Assembly (NCBI GenBank): GCA_965216965.1 | Contig: CBDCGX010000052.1 | Coordinates: 1-64,000 of the forward strand | From: CBDAKK01 sp965216965 | GTDB taxonomy: Bacteria > Spirochaetota > Spirochaetia > WTKD01 > G963693115 | Length of the DNA stretch: 64,000 nucleotides | Direction of reading: 5' to 3' | Part shown: in pieces, positions 29,460 through 38,583 of the stretch | Numbering within the stretch: position 1 is the stretch's first letter | Layout: each line of letters begins with the position of its first letter | Made by a program: the position numbers and the translations under genes | Notes under the pieces: model-generated | Told to the model about the DNA's origin: nothing | The model's input: the letters and a program-made list of their open reading frames with translations, nothing else | Database searches by the model: none

Positions 29460-30239
29460 TCAAATAGCGTGTATCTGTCCAAGAAAGGTTCGTGTTCTCT
29501 CATGTCGTGGATTTGAAAAGAAATCATGAGGATTGTTTTCTTCTACTATCTTTCCTTCATCCATGAAAATTACCTTATCTGCAACTTTCTTTGCAAACCC
29601 CATTTCGTGAGTTACAACAATCATAGTCATTCCTTCTTCTGCAAGACTGATCATTACATCCAATACTTCATTTATAAGCTCAGGATCAAGCGCAGAGGTA
29701 GGCTCATCAAATAACAATACTTCTGGCCCCATACACAAACTTCGTGCAATTGCAGCCCGTTGCTGTTGCCCTCCAGAAAGTTGTAAAGGATATTTATATG
29801 CATGGTCTTGTAAACTTACCTTCTCTAAGTATTTCCATGCTATTTCTTCTGCATCACCTTGTTTCATTTTCCTAACCCACATGGGTGCTAAGGTGAGATT
29901 TTGCAAAATAGTTATATGCCTAAAAAGGTTAAAACTTTGGAATACCATCCCTACCTCACGACGAATATAGGAAAGATTTTTCATATCATCAGTAAGTTCA
30001 ACGTCTTTAACAAAAACTTTTCCTTCTTGGTGTTTTTCTAATCTGTTAATACAGCGAATAAGAGTAGATTTTCCCGAACCCGATGGTCCACAAATAACAA
30101 CCTTTTGCCTTGCATTTACCTCAAGAGTAACACCATTAAGTGCACAAAAACCATCATACCATTTCTTGATATTACAAACACGAATCATAGGTTTCTTGCC
30201 TTGCATAAAATCATCTTCTGTTATTATTTCATTACTCAC
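29460..30239 (-). CDS. aapP: Polar amino-acid ABC transporter ATP-binding protein (AapP/GlnQ type)
   Basis: 259 residues. ABC ATPase with Walker A GPSGSGKSTLIRC, Q-loop VFQSFNLFRHIT, signature LSGGQQQRAAIARSL, Walker B LLFDEPTSALDPE and the His switch VVTHEMGFA. The FNLFRHIT and PMWVRK segments are typical of the HisP/GlnQ/AapP group. Last transport gene of a four-gene set with two permeases and a binding protein. Confidence 0.9.
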   Translation of the reverse strand: MSNEIITEDDFMQGKKPMIRVCNIKKWYDGFCALNGVTLEVNARQKVVICGPSGSGKSTLIRCINRLEKHQEGKVFVKDVELTDDMKNLSYIRREVGMVFQSFNLFRHITILQNLTLAPMWVRKMKQGDAEEIAWKYLEKVSLQDHAYKYPLQLSGGQQQRAAIARSLCMGPEVLLFDEPTSALDPELINEVLDVMISLAEEGMTMIVVTHEMGFAKKVADKVIFMDEGKIVEENNPHDFFSNPRHERTRTFLGQIHAI

Positions 30240-30265
30240 TCATAATCTCCTAATATTTATAAATC

Positions 30266-31360
30266 TTAATGTTTTGCAACCATATATTTATTTAGCCTAT
30301 TCTCCATAGTTATTCCTATTCTAGATACCATTAAACAAAGAAGCCAAAATATTACTGCCACAAAGAAATATCCTTCTGGCTCCATTCCAATCCAGTTAAC
30401 ATCACTGCTCAATGGCTTTACAATTCCTAAAAGATCAAACCATCCTACTATAAGTATTAAACTTGTATCTTTTACAAAAGCAATAGAAATACTTGTTATA
30501 TTCGCAAGGCTTAATCGAGTTGCCTGCGGTAAGATCACAAAATAATTAGAAATCAAACTAGTCATCCCAAGAGATTTTGCAGCATCATATTGCCCTTTCC
30601 CTATTGCCTGCAGTCCTCCCCTAATCACTTCGGCTAAATATACAGATTGGAATATCGTTAATCCAAGCACAAGTCGAAATATTTTAGGAAACACTATTGA
30701 AGGGGGCAAAAAAAGAGGGACTACAATAGATGACATAAATAAAATTGTTATTAATGGAATACCTCTAAAAAACTCTATAAATATCACCGCAAAGATACGT
30801 AAAAACTTTAATTTCCCCGTTCTTAAAAGAGCCAATATCATTCCCGCGGGATACGAAAACAACAACCCTAACGATGATAAGATAAGCGTGAGAATAAGTC
30901 CTCCCCAACTATCAGGAAGCACAATAAAACTGCCCCATCCTCTAAGAATTACAAATGTAATAGTAGGAAGCCCTACAAAAAGGATACTAAATGTGGTTAT
31001 CGGTTTTTTATTATATTTACTAAACTGCCAATACGTAGCACATACTAACAAAATAAGCATTACAATAGGTCTCCATACCCATTTTAAAGGATAAAATCCA
31101 AACATAAAAAACCGAAACTTGGCAACTATAAATGCCCAACATGCTCCCTCCGCATCGGCACACACATCTTTTGCATCACCAACCCACACTGCATCTAGAA
31201 ACGCCCACTTTAAAAACCCATATACAACAAAAGAAATTACTCCCAATAAAATAAAAGAAATAACAACATTCCCTGGGGTGTTAAATAATCTTTCTCTACT
31301 CCATCTCGCCAGTCTATAAAATAAATTCCGATTAAACTCTTTCTGAACCATTATGCCCAT
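30266..31360 (-). CDS. aapM: Amino-acid ABC transporter permease (AapM type)
   Basis: 364 residues with about eight membrane helices and the permease EAA loop ISNYFVILPQATRLSLANITS preceded by EVIRGGLQAIGKGQYDAAKSLG. The long N-terminal part with an extra periplasmic segment (WAFLDAVWVGDAKDVCADAEG) is characteristic of the long AapM/BztC permeases, compared with short HisM types of about 220-240 residues. Overlaps the start of its partner permease by 10 bases. Confidence 0.85.
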   Translation of the reverse strand: MGIMVQKEFNRNLFYRLARWSRERLFNTPGNVVISFILLGVISFVVYGFLKWAFLDAVWVGDAKDVCADAEGACWAFIVAKFRFFMFGFYPLKWVWRPIVMLILLVCATYWQFSKYNKKPITTFSILFVGLPTITFVILRGWGSFIVLPDSWGGLILTLILSSLGLLFSYPAGMILALLRTGKLKFLRIFAVIFIEFFRGIPLITILFMSSIVVPLFLPPSIVFPKIFRLVLGLTIFQSVYLAEVIRGGLQAIGKGQYDAAKSLGMTSLISNYFVILPQATRLSLANITSISIAFVKDTSLILIVGWFDLLGIVKPLSSDVNWIGMEPEGYFFVAVIFWLLCLMVSRIGITMENRLNKYMVAKH

Positions 31361-32499
31361 CCTTTAGATCGTAAATGATTATTGTAAGCATTCATAAGAA
31401 AAGATATTGTTATGCTAATAAACAAATAAGTGACCATTGTCATTGCTATAATTTCAAGAGATCTTCCTACTTGATTTAAAGTAGTGCCCGAAAAAATACT
31501 TACAAGATCTGGATATGCTATTACTACTCCTAACGATGAGTTCTTAAGAATATTTAAATATTGACTAATTACTGGAGGAATCACTGTTTGTAATGCCTGA
31601 GGGAATATTACCAATCTCATATATAAAGAACGCTTAAGTCCTAAACTTCGTGCTGCCTCACTTTGCCCCTTAGGAACTGCCTCAACAGAACTACGAATTG
31701 CTTCACTTACATATACCGAAGAATACGACGCAAGTGCAAGCACAAGAGCAATTAATTCAGGAGTAATTACCATTCCTTTTATAAAACCAAACCTTCCTAA
31801 TTCGGGAGTAATAAGGTCAAATGGAGGAATTACAAAGAAAAATATTATAAATAATACCGCTACAAAAATTTGTAATGGCCAATATCTTTTATATATGCCT
31901 TGTGCAATATTTTTCTTTTTACGAATATAAATAACAACATATGCAACAATTAAAAGGGTCAATCCTAATGTAAAGAATAATTTACCTGCTTTATTCCAAC
32001 TTACTTCGGGCAAAGTAATTCCTCTAATACTAAAGAAAATAGAATTCCAAAACACCAGCGGATTATCTCTATCTGGTAATATTCTTAAGAAAAATACACG
32101 ATACCAAAAAAGCACATGTAAAAGAGGAGGAATATTTCTAAACAGCTCTACGTACCAATATCCTAATTTTTGTAAAAGCCAATTCTTTTTTGACATGCGT
32201 GCAAGTGCAATTATTAACCCCATAGTCGTAGAAAGAATGATCGTTATAAAAGTAACAAGTAGCGTATTGAGAACACCAACAAGATATGCACGAAAATAGG
32301 TAGAACTTTCGTTATAAGGAATAAGGGTTTGCGATATAGCAAAACCCGATGAATCAGAAAGGAACTCATACCCCGTATTAATATTTTGAGCTGCAAGATT
32401 AGCTTGATAATTACTCATAAAAATTATTATAAGTAATGCTGCAGTTCCTATAAAAAGTAACTGTCCTACAAGGTGTGGTTCCCTTCTTATTTTCAACAT
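31351..32499 (-). CDS. aapQ: Amino-acid ABC transporter permease (AapQ type)
   Basis: 382 residues, again the long type: N-terminal helix, a periplasmic segment after it (SNYQANLAAQNINTGYEFLSDSSGFAISQTLIPY, an AapQ hallmark), inserted helices in the middle, and the EAA loop SLYMRLVIFPQALQTVIPPVISQYLNILKNSS after EAIRSSVEAVPKGQSEAARSLG. Heterodimer partner of the AapM-type protein. Confidence 0.87.
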   Translation of the reverse strand: MLKIRREPHLVGQLLFIGTAALLIIIFMSNYQANLAAQNINTGYEFLSDSSGFAISQTLIPYNESSTYFRAYLVGVLNTLLVTFITIILSTTMGLIIALARMSKKNWLLQKLGYWYVELFRNIPPLLHVLFWYRVFFLRILPDRDNPLVFWNSIFFSIRGITLPEVSWNKAGKLFFTLGLTLLIVAYVVIYIRKKKNIAQGIYKRYWPLQIFVAVLFIIFFFVIPPFDLITPELGRFGFIKGMVITPELIALVLALASYSSVYVSEAIRSSVEAVPKGQSEAARSLGLKRSLYMRLVIFPQALQTVIPPVISQYLNILKNSSLGVVIAYPDLVSIFSGTTLNQVGRSLEIIAMTMVTYLFISITISFLMNAYNNHLRSKGWA

Positions 32500-32566
32500 A
32501 TTTTAATATGTGATAGTTTAAATATATTAAACTAAATTATCGCAAAAAACTTAAACAAGTCTATTT

Positions 32567-33622
32567 TTATCGAAATGGAAGCGGATATTGTAATCCACCA
32601 TTAATCCATAGCTTATTTACACCGCGTTCCATCTTAAGTGGTGATCCAGAACCAAGATTTCTTTCAAAAACTTCTCCATAATTTCCAACTTGTTTAATAA
32701 TACGATATGCCCATTCTGCATCTAACCCTAATCCTTTTCCAATACTACCTGCCATTCCTAAAAACCTCTTTTCTTCAGGATTTTCAGTGGTTTGTTTTAC
32801 TTGATCAACGTTTTGAGATGTAATACCAAATTCTTCTGCAACAATCATTGCATTAAACACCCATCGAATAATATCCATCCACTGATCATCTCCTTCTCTC
32901 ACTACAGGTCCAAGAGGTTCCTTAGAAATAAGTGTTGCAAGAACCTTATAAGCATTAGGATGTGCCATTTTGCTTCTTAGTGCATAAAGTTGAGATGAGT
33001 CTGATGAATATGCATCTACACGACCTGCTTCTAACGCCGCTACCGCTTGCTCATTTTGGTCAAATGTAACAAGCTCATACCTTAAATTATGTGAACGGAA
33101 ATAATCAGAAAGGTTAAGTTCCGTTGTAGTCCCAGATTGAACAGAAATAGATGCTCCATTTAAATCAGAAATACTATTTATACCACTCTTTTTGGAAACC
33201 ATAATTGCTTGTCCATCATAAAAACTAATGCCAGCCCAATTTATTCCAAGTGTAGTATCTCTTACTGTTGTCCATGTTGACACTCTTGACAAAACATCTA
33301 TTTCTCCTGTTTGTAGTGCAGTAAAACGTTCTTTTGCATTAAGCGGTTGGTATGCTACTTTATCTGCATCACCAAGCACAGCTGCTGCAACAGCTCGTAG
33401 CAAATCAACATCAAAGCCTTGCCAATTTCCTGCTGAATCGGGTGCAGAATATCCTGGAACCCCAGTGGTAACGCCTCCCTTAATCATATCTCGTCCCATT
33501 ACAATTTTCAGTGTTGCCTCTCTTGAACCCCTACCTGACCTATAATTATCAATGTTAAAACAAGACATTAAAACAACAACTACTGATAAATAAGATAATA
33601 CTCTTATTAACTTCATAAACAC
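32567..33622 (-). CDS. aapJ: Amino-acid-binding lipoprotein (AapJ type)
   Basis: 351 residues. Signal peptide with lipobox VLMSC, then a type 3 solute-binding domain: VPGYSAPDSAGNWQGFDVDL, LNAKERFTALQTGEIDVLSRVSTWT, DAYSSDSSQLYAL and the C-terminal NKLWINGGLQYPLPFR, which closely matches the AapJ group of general L-amino-acid binders. Lipid anchoring is unusual for AapJ of Proteobacteria, which is soluble, and fits a lipoprotein-rich envelope. First gene of the operon. Confidence 0.9.
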   Translation of the reverse strand: MFMKLIRVLSYLSVVVVLMSCFNIDNYRSGRGSREATLKIVMGRDMIKGGVTTGVPGYSAPDSAGNWQGFDVDLLRAVAAAVLGDADKVAYQPLNAKERFTALQTGEIDVLSRVSTWTTVRDTTLGINWAGISFYDGQAIMVSKKSGINSISDLNGASISVQSGTTTELNLSDYFRSHNLRYELVTFDQNEQAVAALEAGRVDAYSSDSSQLYALRSKMAHPNAYKVLATLISKEPLGPVVREGDDQWMDIIRWVFNAMIVAEEFGITSQNVDQVKQTTENPEEKRFLGMAGSIGKGLGLDAEWAYRIIKQVGNYGEVFERNLGSGSPLKMERGVNKLWINGGLQYPLPFR

Positions 33623-33643
33623 CCCCGTAAAAATTAAATGTGT

Positions 33644-33672
33644 ATTATAAATATATAACTTATAACTGTAAA
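33644..33672 (-). promoter_or_regulatory. Promoter of the aapJQMP operon
   Basis: Minus strand: TTTACA (33672-33667), 17-bp spacer, TATAAT (33649-33644), about 20 nt before the aapJ ATG. Both hexamers are at or one base off consensus. Confidence 0.75.
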
Positions 33673-33682
33673 AATATACTAA

Positions 33683-33694
33683 CTATACGTATAG
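33683..33694. promoter_or_regulatory. Palindrome upstream of the aap promoter
   Basis: CTATACGTATAG, a perfect 12-bp palindrome 10 bp upstream of the -35 box. The position suits an activator or repressor site; there is no regulator gene nearby to pair it with. Confidence 0.4.
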
Positions 33695-33782
33695 CATACT
33701 TTATTTTACCTCATTGTACCATAAAAAATAATATTTAACAAGTTTTTCTTTAGAAGATTAAAAATCCTTTTTATAATATATC

Positions 33783-34658
33783 TTACTTTGTAATTAATTT
33801 TAAATCAACAGGAATATATTTTGGAGTTTTTTCCCCTTTGATTATCTTATTCGCTATCTCCAAGCCTTTTGACCCGATTAACCTAGGTTGCTGCGCTACA
33901 GTTGCTGCCATTCTTCCCTCTTTAACAGCTTTTACAGCATCTTTAGTTGCATCAAAACCAACTACCACAATATTCTTTTTACTGCCTTGAATAGCTTTTA
34001 AAGCTCCTAACGCCATTTCATCATTATGGGCAAAGACTCCATCAATTTTAGGTTGGGCTTGTATGATATTCTCCATTACATTTAACCCTTTTGTTCTATC
34101 AAAATCAGCTGTTTGTCTTGCCACTATGGTTAACTTTCCTTTTACCACAGCATTAAATCCTTTACCTCTATCTCTAGCTGCCGTGGTTCCTGGAATACCT
34201 TCTAATTCTACCACTTTTGCTCCTTTTCCCAGCTTATTAGCAAGATACTTTCCTGCCATTTTCCCCCCTGCCACATTGTCCGAAGCAATATGTGTAACAA
34301 CTTCACCTCTATTAGCCCCTCTGTCTAATGTAACTACTGGCACCTTGTTATTATTCGCATATCTAACAGCTCTATAAACAGCATCGGAATCAGTTGGATT
34401 AATTAAAATAACATCTACTCCTCTAACAATTAAATCCTCCACATTTGTTAACTCCTTTGCGGGATCATTCTGAGAATCTAAAACAATAAGCTTTATTTTC
34501 ATCTTCTTCGCTTTAGCTTCTGCACCCTCTTTTAAATCAACAAAGAATGGATTATTTAATGTAGATATTACTAATCCTACCTTTTTTTGTGCGAACACCA
34601 CTGATGATAATGACACAATACATAGTGCCATAAACATAATCATTCTTACTTTTTTCAT
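33783..34658 (-). CDS. rbsB: Ribose-binding protein
   Basis: 291 residues. Cleavable signal peptide ending VFAQ without a lipobox, then a type 1 periplasmic-binding fold: GLVISTLNNPFFVDLKEGA, DVILINPTDSDAVYRAV, VPVVTLDRGANRGEVVTHIASDN, LEGIPGTTAARDRGKG and VFAHNDEMALGALKAI. These are the RbsB blocks, including the ribose-contacting DRGA and NDEMALG. AGGAGG lies 5 nt before the ATG. Last gene of rbsKDACB. Confidence 0.92.
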   Translation of the reverse strand: MKKVRMIMFMALCIVSLSSVVFAQKKVGLVISTLNNPFFVDLKEGAEAKAKKMKIKLIVLDSQNDPAKELTNVEDLIVRGVDVILINPTDSDAVYRAVRYANNNKVPVVTLDRGANRGEVVTHIASDNVAGGKMAGKYLANKLGKGAKVVELEGIPGTTAARDRGKGFNAVVKGKLTIVARQTADFDRTKGLNVMENIIQAQPKIDGVFAHNDEMALGALKAIQGSKKNIVVVGFDATKDAVKAVKEGRMAATVAQQPRLIGSKGLEIANKIIKGEKTPKYIPVDLKLITK

Positions 34659-34676
34659 ATTTTCCTCCTAGAAAAT

Positions 34677-35636
34677 TTATGTATTTACTTTTCTATCAAT
34701 TAATACTGCTATTAAAATAACCATAGCCTTTATCATCATTTGGTAATAAGATGATACATCTAACAAATTCAACGCATTCCCCAAAACTCCTATAATTAAT
34801 GCACCAGTTATTGTCCCACCAATTGAACCTATACCACCCGATAAGGATGTCCCTCCTAATACTACTGCTGCTATAGCATCCAATTCATAGCCTGTTCCTG
34901 CTGTTGGCTGTGCTGACCCTAACCTAGAAGTAATAATAATCCCCGAAAGAGCAGCAAGAACCCCACCAATAGTGTACACCTTTATCTTTAAAATATCAAC
35001 ATTTATTCCAGACAACCTCGTTGCTTCCTCATTTCCACCAACAGCAAAGACATATCTCCCAAATTTAGTATTTTTCAAGGTATAATCGCAGAGTAAAAAC
35101 ACTATCGTCATTATATAAATGGGCACTGGAATTCCTAAAATATTTCCTCCGCCAATAATATCAAAAAGAGCCGCGTTCTCCCCAAACCCCATAGAAATAG
35201 GCTTCCCATTTGTATATACCAAAGTAGCACCTCGTAAAAAAGTCATCGCAACTAATGTTGTTATAAACGCTTGTAATTTTCCATAGCTAATAAACACTCC
35301 GTTTATACTACCCAAAACACCCCCCACAATCATTGCTACAGTAAAAACAATATAACCATTTATCCCTTTTGCTAGCATGTTAGCAGCAATTACCCCACAA
35401 AAAGCCAATATGGATCCTACCGATAAATCTATTCCACTTGTTAAAATTACAAAAGTCATGCCCGCTGCAATTATTGCATTGATAGATGTTTGTCTTAATA
35501 TATTTAATACATTAGTTATAGATAAAAACCGAGGGTTTAAAATAAAGACAATTAATGCAAACCCAATCAATCCTATTAAAGGCTTATTTCTTAATAGGAT
35601 GTTTTCTTTTTTTTCTATTATATCTTTTTTCATCAT
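34677..35636 (-). CDS. rbsC: Ribose ABC transporter permease
   Basis: 319 residues with about nine to ten membrane helices. RbsC marks: TFVILTSGIDLSVGSILAFCG, INGVFISYGKLQAFITTLVAMTFLRG, FAVGGNEEATRLSGINV and DAIAAVVLGGTSLSGGIGSIGGT. It forms the ribose channel with RbsA and receives ribose from RbsB. The start is the ATG at 35636, 3 nt after the rbsA stop. Confidence 0.93.
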   Translation of the reverse strand: MMKKDIIEKKENILLRNKPLIGLIGFALIVFILNPRFLSITNVLNILRQTSINAIIAAGMTFVILTSGIDLSVGSILAFCGVIAANMLAKGINGYIVFTVAMIVGGVLGSINGVFISYGKLQAFITTLVAMTFLRGATLVYTNGKPISMGFGENAALFDIIGGGNILGIPVPIYIMTIVFLLCDYTLKNTKFGRYVFAVGGNEEATRLSGINVDILKIKVYTIGGVLAALSGIIITSRLGSAQPTAGTGYELDAIAAVVLGGTSLSGGIGSIGGTITGALIIGVLGNALNLLDVSSYYQMMIKAMVILIAVLIDRKVNT

Positions 35637-35639
35637 CTC

Positions 35640-37133
35640 CTAATTTTTCTGTTTCAACCCCATAGCATATTTTATTATTTTTTCTTGTGTAGCTTCTGTC
35701 CTACTAAAAACACCTGTTATAGTTTTATTATATATAACCATAATCCTATCGCTCAATCCCATAACCTCCGGCATTTCTGAAGAAATTATAATTATACTTA
35801 TCCCATCCCTTTTGAGATCATTAATCAAATCATAAATTTCCTTCTTAGCTCCTACATCTACCCCTCTAGTAGGTTCATCTAAAATTAAAATTTTTGGATG
35901 TGTCATGAGAGCCTTTGCTATAGAAACTTTTTGTTGATTCCCTCCGCTTAGGTTTCTAACAAGCTTATTAATTGTTGGAGTTTTAATATTAAATGTAGAA
36001 ACAAAATTCTCGACTTCTAGTTGTTCCTTATCTTTTCTTATTTTTTTATATATAGTTTCAAATCTTTTCAAAGCAGAAATACTCATATTTTCCTTAACCG
36101 AAAGCCCCAAATGAAGCCCATTGCCTTTTCTATCTTCTGACACATATGCTATTTTATTTTTCAGAGCATCCATTGGAGAATTTATATTAGCTCTTTTTCC
36201 ATATACATATATTTCCCCCATGTCTTTTTTTAATGCTCCATATATGGTTTTAGCCAATTTAGTCCTGCCAGCCCCCATAAGTCCCGCTATTCCTAAAACT
36301 TCTCCACTCCTAAGAGAGAAGGTAATATTCTTTGTAAACGCACTATTTAAGTTCTTAACTTCCAAAGAATTTTCTCCTAAATCCACTTTTATTCTTGGAA
36401 ATTGATCTTTCAATTTTCTTCCAACCATTTTTTCAATAATTTCATCCTCAATAACTTCCGAAACAGTAACTTCATCGATAAATTTCCCATCTCTCATAAT
36501 TGTTGCATAGTCGCACACCTCAAAAACTTCTTTTAGCTTGTGAGTAATATAGATAACACTTTTCCCTTCGGCTATCAATTCTGCTATAACTTTAAATAAA
36601 CTTTCTATTTCCGTTGTTGTTAATGCATCAGTAGGCTCATCCATAATAATCATACGTGCATTTTGAGAAAGTGCCTTTGCAATTTCTACCATTTGCTTTC
36701 CTCCTACACTAAGATCTCCAACCAATACTCTAGAAGAATATTCTATATTTAACTTTTTCAACAGCTTATCTGCTTCGTAATACATCTTATTCCAATAGAT
36801 CCTAAATCCTTTTGTTATTTCTCTCCCCAAAAATATGTTTTCGGCTATAGAAAGACAATCTATTAAGTTCAACTCCTGATGAATAATAGCAATCCCCGCT
36901 TCTTGTGATTCTCTTACCCCATTAAATTCCACCTTCTTTCCATAATATTTTATAATCCCAGCATCCTTTTTATAAATGCCAGTAATTATTTTCATCATAG
37001 TTGATTTTCCAGCACCGTTTTCTCCGAGATATGCCATCACTTTTCCCTCATATACATTTAAACAAGCCTCATCTAATGCCTTTACTCCTGGAAAATTCTT
37101 AACTATTCCAGATACTTCTAATATTGTATTCAT
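35640..37133 (-). CDS. rbsA: Ribose ABC transporter ATPase, two ABC domains
   Basis: 497 residues. Two tandem ABC domains: Walker A GENGAGKSTMMK in the first and a degenerate GLMGAGRTKLAK in the second; signature SVGGKQMVEIAKAL in the first and LSGGNQQKVSIAKAL in the second; Walker B IIMDEPTDALT and LILDEPTRGVDVG. This asymmetry is normal for the sugar-type RbsA/MglA family. Overlaps the rbsD stop by 4 bases. Confidence 0.93.
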   Translation of the reverse strand: MNTILEVSGIVKNFPGVKALDEACLNVYEGKVMAYLGENGAGKSTMMKIITGIYKKDAGIIKYYGKKVEFNGVRESQEAGIAIIHQELNLIDCLSIAENIFLGREITKGFRIYWNKMYYEADKLLKKLNIEYSSRVLVGDLSVGGKQMVEIAKALSQNARMIIMDEPTDALTTTEIESLFKVIAELIAEGKSVIYITHKLKEVFEVCDYATIMRDGKFIDEVTVSEVIEDEIIEKMVGRKLKDQFPRIKVDLGENSLEVKNLNSAFTKNITFSLRSGEVLGIAGLMGAGRTKLAKTIYGALKKDMGEIYVYGKRANINSPMDALKNKIAYVSEDRKGNGLHLGLSVKENMSISALKRFETIYKKIRKDKEQLEVENFVSTFNIKTPTINKLVRNLSGGNQQKVSIAKALMTHPKILILDEPTRGVDVGAKKEIYDLINDLKRDGISIIIISSEMPEVMGLSDRIMVIYNKTITGVFSRTEATQEKIIKYAMGLKQKN

Positions 37134-37549
37134 CCTTTTTCTGTAAAGACCACTCCCGATTTTAAAATAATATTAGCATAAAAAGTGCATTCTCCTGTTC
37201 TAATTATTCCTTTACTCTCTTTTATAATTTCTTTAAATTCCTTATGGGGAACTTTAGTCAATATAGCTTTTTTGCATTTTTCCTTGAGTAATTTTATTAA
37301 TGTACCATACATTGTATTACTTATTTTTTCTAACTCCTTAGCAATAATTACCTCCTCTATTTCCATTTCTTCTAAAAGAACTTCTAGAACTCCTAAAAAT
37401 GAAGGCATACCCTTTTCTACTGCTATGTCTATTCTTTTTGTTGAATTTGGAATAGGCAACCCTGCATCTCCAATTGTTATCATGTCTGTATGACCCATTT
37501 TAGAAATAACACACAATATCTCACTATTTAATAGTCTTCCTTTTTTTAT
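37130..37549 (-). CDS. rbsD: D-ribose pyranase RbsD, probable AUA start
   Basis: 139 residues if started at the ATA at 37549, exactly the length of E. coli RbsD. It interconverts pyranose and furanose forms of ribose. The family N-terminus (KKGRLLNSEILCVISKMGHTD, with the catalytic His in GHTD) is only reached from this ATA; the nearest ATG lies inside the conserved region and the TTG used by a naive call removes the first 11 residues. A full AAAGGAGG sits 10 nt upstream of the ATA. An ATT two codons further up is the only other candidate and is too close to the ribosome site. The gene lies between rbsK and rbsA. Confidence 0.85.
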   Translation of the reverse strand: MKKGRLLNSEILCVISKMGHTDMITIGDAGLPIPNSTKRIDIAVEKGMPSFLGVLEVLLEEMEIEEVIIAKELEKISNTMYGTLIKLLKEKCKKAILTKVPHKEFKEIIKESKGIIRTGECTFYANIILKSGVVFTEKG

Positions 37550-37571
37550 AACAATTTATCCTCCTTTAAAT

Positions 37572-38480
37572 TTAAAATGTATAATGCATAACTTCTTCGT
37601 AAGTTGGCAACGAAGACTGAGCTCCCTTTTTAGTTACGGTGATAGCTCCAACCTTTGCTCCAAACTGCATAGCTTCCTCTATTCCTTTTCCTTCAACTAA
37701 CATTCTTACAACTCCTCCTATAAAGGAGTCTCCTGCCGCCGTTGAATCCACTGCATTGACTTTCTGAATCTCAATAGTAAAGTTTCTCTCCTTGCTTATG
37801 TACATTGACCCATTTTCTCCCATTGTAACAATTATGTTTTTTGCTCCCTTCTCTATTAAAGTTCTTCCTGCATGCAAAACTTCTTCCTTATTACTTGTGG
37901 GCATCCCACTCAATAACTCCAGCTCTATTTCATTTGGAATCAAAAAGTCTATATTTTTAAGTACTTGTTCTGTCAACTCTTGCGCAGGAGCTGGATTTAA
38001 GATAGTAATACTCCCGTATGCTTTAGCCTTTACTAAAACATGCTTAACCACAGCAAATGGAATTTCTAATTGCAATAACACTATATCAGCATCCTGTATC
38101 AACGAAATGGTATTGTCTATGTCTTTTTCTGTAATTGCAAAATTTGCTCCTGGCACCACAATAATAGTGTTATGAGCATTATCATCTACAACTATTGTCG
38201 CTATCCCCGTACTCGCCTCTACCTTTCTAATATAGCTAACATCTATATTGTTTCCCCTTAAATTTTCTATGAGCTTTGCACCATAAGAATCTCTTCCAAC
38301 AGTTCCCAACATGGTAACATCCACTCCTAATTTTCCACTAGCAACCGCTTGATTGCCACCCTTTCCTCCTGATATTTCAAAAAATCTTTTGCCTATAATT
38401 GTCTCGCCTAATTTTGGATGCTTAGATGTCATAGTTACTAAGTCCATATTTAAACTTCCAATTACTAAGATTTTTTTCAT
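37572..38480 (-). CDS. rbsK: Ribokinase
   Basis: 302 residues, PfkB family. It phosphorylates ribose at O5 after transport. Marks: GSLNMDLVT, the first PfkB signature GGKGGNQAVASGKLG, VPGANF, the NPAPAQ segment, and the second signature DSTAAGDSFIGGVV with the catalytic Asp of the anion hole (AAGD). It leads the operon rbsK-D-A-C-B. No LacI-type rbsR is in the window, so regulation is not explained locally. Confidence 0.93.
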   Translation of the reverse strand: MKKILVIGSLNMDLVTMTSKHPKLGETIIGKRFFEISGGKGGNQAVASGKLGVDVTMLGTVGRDSYGAKLIENLRGNNIDVSYIRKVEASTGIATIVVDDNAHNTIIVVPGANFAITEKDIDNTISLIQDADIVLLQLEIPFAVVKHVLVKAKAYGSITILNPAPAQELTEQVLKNIDFLIPNEIELELLSGMPTSNKEEVLHAGRTLIEKGAKNIIVTMGENGSMYISKERNFTIEIQKVNAVDSTAAGDSFIGGVVRMLVEGKGIEEAMQFGAKVGAITVTKKGAQSSLPTYEEVMHYTF

Positions 38481-38524
38481 GCTTTTATAACTAACTTTTA
38501 TTCCTTTTCTTGCAATATAAAATA

Positions 38525-38553
38525 ATTATAAGCTATTTCTCGCTAAATATCAA
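38525..38553 (-). promoter_or_regulatory. Promoter of the rbs operon
   Basis: Minus strand: TTGATA (38553-38548), 17-bp spacer, TATAAT (38530-38525), 45 nt before the rbsK ATG. One mismatch in twelve to the sigma-70 consensus. Confidence 0.8.
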
Positions 38554-38583
38554 TGCAGCTTCTAGAATTATGTGCTAATAGAT

